Shown: one piece after another, positions 5,679-7,304 of the stretch
How positions within the stretch are numbered: the first letter of the stretch is position 1
Layout of the letters: each line of letters opens with the position of its first letter
Assembly: GCA_021129695.1 (NCBI GenBank)
Contig: JAJOKU010000062.1
Location: forward strand, 1 to 7,304
Source: a candidate division NPL-UPA2 bacterium
Lineage (GTDB): Bacteria; NPL-UPA2; JAGMAN01
DNA: 7,304 bases
Direction: 5' to 3'
Notes under the pieces: model-generated
The model's database searches: none
Seen by the model: only the letters and a program-made list of their open reading frames with translations
What the model was told of the DNA's origin: nothing
Position numbers and translations under genes: made by a program

Positions 5679-6791
5679 GTTAGCAGTTGCATTTAAGGTG
5701 AGGGGATCACTCCGGCATCCCTGTTGGAAGCGATAATATCCAGCCGAGGCAATCATGGCCGCGTTATCGGTAGATAGATGCCGAGGAGGAATATAGACCT
5801 TTATTCCTGCTTCTGCTGCCTCTTCTTTCAGTCTCCTTCTTAAAGTGGTATTGGCCGCTACGCCCCCTCCTACCACCAGTTTTTTTACCTTTGTCTTCTT
5901 GACTGCACTTAAGCTCTTCTTCACCAAGACATCGACCACAGCCGCTTGAAAGCTAGCGGCAATATCAGCCACTTCATTAACTGGCAATGCTCCTTGTCTG
6001 CTTAAAGACCTGCCAGACAAAATAGAACTCTTCCCTTTTTTCAAGCTGTTGCAAAAAGAAGGGTATCTGTCCCCCTTCTTATGATATGTGTCCCCTTTCT
6101 TACCTTCTAAAAAATGGGCGCTGTCCCCCTTTAAGTAATAGAGGACGGCTGTCTTCAGTCCACTGAAACTGAAATCAAAAGAATGGGGTAAATAAGGACG
6201 GGGGAATCTTATTTTTTGGCTATCTCCCTTTTGAGCTAATCTGTCAATGGCCGGACCGCCTGGATATCCCAGGCCGAGGAGTTTTCCCACCTTGTCATAA
6301 GCCTCACCGGCGGCATCGTCCCGAGTAGCTCCCAGAAGCTCGTATTTGCCATGGTCTTTAACCAGGACCAAGCTGGTGTGTCCACCGGAGACGATCAGAC
6401 TGAGGAAAGGAGGATTTGGGCCCTGGGTTAAGAAATTGGAGTAAATATGTCCCTCTAAGTGATTAATACCGATGAGGGGTAAATTATGGACATAACTGAG
6501 GGCCTTGGCGGTGGATACTCCCACCAAGAGGGAGCCAATTAATCCCGGGCCCTGAGTTACCGCGATTGCTCCTATGTCTTCAGGAACTGCCCCGGCGGCC
6601 TCATAGGCTTCTTTCAGGATTAGGGGGATGGCCTGAAGATGGGCCCGGCTGGCTAACTCGGGAACAACTCCTCCAAATTTCTTGTGGAGTCTTAGCTGAG
6701 AGGCAATGATATTTGAGTGGATTTTACAGCCATCTTCTACTATGGCCGCGGCTGTCTCATCACAGGAAGTCTCAATGCCCAGAACTAACAC
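5664..6791 (-). CDS. tsaD: TsaD, tRNA N6-threonylcarbamoyladenosine transferase subunit
   Basis: TsaD (Gcp/YgjD/Kae1) transfers the threonylcarbamoyl group from TC-AMP to A37 of ANN-decoding tRNAs, working with TsaB and TsaE in the cytosol. The ASKHA fold is intact: MLVLGIETSCDET at the start, HLEGH with metal-binding His111 and His115, SLIVSGGHT at 131-139, the GEAYDKVGKLLGLGYPGGP region at 162-180, FSGLKTAVL at 209-217, GGGVAAN at 308-314, and the metal ligand Asp342 in STDNAAM. The start is GTG with GGAG ten bases upstream (6802-6805). At 375 residues it is about 35-40 longer than usual; the surplus is an in-frame insertion of roughly residues 222-266 between FSGLKT and ADIAASFQ, a loop that varies in the family. 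All catalytic residues remain, so the protein is probably active. It overlaps the upstream membrane-protein gene by 20 bases. Confidence 0.96.
   Translation of the reverse strand: MLVLGIETSCDETAAAIVEDGCKIHSNIIASQLRLHKKFGGVVPELASRAHLQAIPLILKEAYEAAGAVPEDIGAIAVTQGPGLIGSLLVGVSTAKALSYVHNLPLIGINHLEGHIYSNFLTQGPNPPFLSLIVSGGHTSLVLVKDHGKYELLGATRDDAAGEAYDKVGKLLGLGYPGGPAIDRLAQKGDSQKIRFPRPYLPHSFDFSFSGLKTAVLYYLKGDSAHFLEGKKGDTYHKKGDRYPSFCNSLKKGKSSILSGRSLSRQGALPVNEVADIAASFQAAVVDVLVKKSLSAVKKTKVKKLVVGGGVAANTTLRRRLKEEAAEAGIKVYIPPRHLSTDNAAMIASAGYYRFQQGCRSDPLTLNATANLKLS
5994..6128 (-). repeat. In-frame repeat insertion within tsaD (GGGGACA motifs)
   Basis: The extra segment of tsaD carries three direct copies of an AAGGGGGACAG-like motif on the coding strand, complementing 6121-6129, 6088-6095 and 6067-6075. 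They give the repeated peptide KGD at residues 221-223, 232-234 and 239-241. Lys/Ser-rich low-complexity sequence follows up to about residue 266. The insertion length keeps the frame and introduces no stop. In-frame palindromic or repeat insertions of this kind are known in Rickettsia proteins (RPE elements); whether this belongs to a mobile family is inference. The exact borders are approximate. Confidence 0.6.
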
Positions 6792-6975
6792 GCTTTGGCT
6801 GCTCCAGGGTTAGACGGCAAGTGGCAATCGATTTCAGGCCAATGTTCATTATCAGGCGTTTTACTTTCTTCTCCTCGATGGTGCGATGGCTCTTGACTCT
6901 CCCACCCACTTTCTTCACTGCTTCCTCAATTGCCCGGTAATATTCTTTTAAGGGGCGAGAGGTGGGAACCCTAAC
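6772..6975 (-). pseudogene. Downstream half of the membrane-anchored protein, after an in-frame TAG
   Basis: Directly after the TAG at 6976-6978, the same frame stays open for 67 codons (VRVPTSRPLKEYYRAIEEAV and onward) to a TGA at 6772-6774 that overlaps the tsaD start by 20 bases. The segment looks like real protein: amphipathic helices, a GGRVKSHRT turn, and a beta-like LIMNIGLKSI followed by CRLTLEQ. It has no ATG and no ribosome site of its own; only internal GTG codons could serve. The simplest reading is that it belongs to the upstream open frame and that one base change (for example GAG or AAG to TAG) cut the gene. The short overlap with tsaD is normal operon spacing for the uncut gene, which supports this end as the original one. 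Confidence 0.6.
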
Positions 6976-7263
6976 CTACTTGGTGAAGTGGATCCACTTT
7001 AGATTTCCCTGCTTCTTCTCCTCAGAATATTCGAGAATGATGTCCTTCATGGATACTCCCATTTCCACTAAGGCATCGTTGATGGCAAAGTCAATCTTTC
7101 GAGAAACGGTTTCATAACTGATTAGCGGTGGCCAGGAGATTAGAGATTCTTCCCCACGGCTAGCCCGCAGGAAATCAAGGCCGAGGAAACCCCCGATCAA
7201 GATAACCAGCAGTCCAATGATAACTGCTTTGGAAGACCCCCCTTTCTCACGTCGAGTAGACAT
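6976..7263 (-). CDS. Membrane-anchored protein of unknown function, cut by TAG
   Basis: 95 residues before the TAG. A basic N-terminus (MSTRREKGGSSK) is followed by one hydrophobic segment at about residues 13-30 (AVIIGLLVILIGGFLGLDFL), an uncleaved signal-anchor type, then a soluble domain facing the periplasm or cell exterior that breaks off at WIHFTK. The in-frame continuation after the stop would give 163 residues in all. I do not recognise the family with confidence. The layout, one anchor then a small mixed alpha/beta domain ahead of tsaD, recalls the N-terminal region of some divergent polysaccharide deacetylase proteins, but no catalytic domain is present and this is only a weak suggestion. 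The ATG has an excellent ribosome site. The upstream 41 bases are probably the end of another - strand gene, but three frames are possible and none is identifiable. Confidence 0.62.
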   Translation of the reverse strand: MSTRREKGGSSKAVIIGLLVILIGGFLGLDFLRASRGEESLISWPPLISYETVSRKIDFAINDALVEMGVSMKDIILEYSEEKKQGNLKWIHFTK

Positions 7264-7270
7264 CTTTTCA

Positions 7271-7278
7271 ACCTCCTT
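7271..7278 (-). promoter_or_regulatory. Strong Shine-Dalgarno of the membrane-anchored protein
   Basis: AAGGAGGT on the - strand, a full match to the anti-SD core, lies seven bases before the ATG at 7263. This fixes the start and argues that the cut gene was under selection for expression until recently. Confidence 0.7.
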
Positions 7279-7304
7279 ATTTGGTTGTTAATGCCGCCGA
7301 GTAG

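Noticed and set aside
6061..6130. CRISPR array, suggested by repeated CTGTCCCC motifs
   Set aside because: The repeats are under 12 bases, unevenly spaced (about 20 and 33 bases) and lie within the tsaD reading frame.
6713..6940. Open frame on the + strand across the tsaD start
   Set aside because: It is antisense to the TsaD N-terminus and to the membrane-protein tail, both of which are better supported.

Overview
This is a bacterial chromosomal segment of moderate GC content. It carries a core translation gene (tsaD), a nickel-pincer cofactor gene (larC), a phosphate-uptake locus and a type II secretion/pilus-style ATPase. No gene fixes the phylum. The mix, together with many small palindromic elements and several interrupted genes, fits an uncultivated (candidate-phylum, probably anaerobic) bacterium assembled from a metagenome. 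That assignment is inference only.

Layout. Bases 1-126 hold no recognisable gene but contain a good sigma70-type promoter. On the + strand follow an ExeA-like AAA+ ATPase (127-942) and a translationally coupled Pro/Ala-rich protein (945-1463). On the - strand, transcribed leftward from a promoter near 3755-3782, come a DUF47/PhoU-like phosphate regulator (3055-3729), larC (1705-2985) and a frameshifted DUF3006-type small gene (1469-1674) that is too broken to appear as one open frame. Divergent from this group, on the + strand, lies a Na+/phosphate cotransporter gene (3972-5678) now split into three pieces. On the - strand, tsaD (5664-6791) follows a membrane-anchored protein whose frame is cut by an in-frame TAG (6772-7263).

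How the genes relate. The DUF47 protein and the NptA-type transporter with its C-terminal PhoU-like domain sit back to back, which suggests a shared role in phosphate uptake and its control. The remaining neighbours are unrelated housekeeping or envelope genes.

The most notable content is disruption. (1) A MITE-like element of about 90 bp, with 25/32 matching terminal inverted repeats, sits between the transporter and PhoU domains. Removing 94 bp restores the reading frame exactly. (2) The same gene has a one-base frameshift at an ATGA overlap; the repaired protein would be about 537 aa, the family's usual size. (3) tsaD carries an in-frame insertion of about 45 codons that includes three GGGGACA-type repeats. 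(4) The larC tail runs into a cluster of hairpins, and a structurally similar hairpin cluster sits in the divergent intergenic region. (5) The DUF3006 gene is shifted at a T7 tract that is also a canonical -1 slippery heptamer. The single-base events may be assembly errors; the insertions cannot be explained that way.
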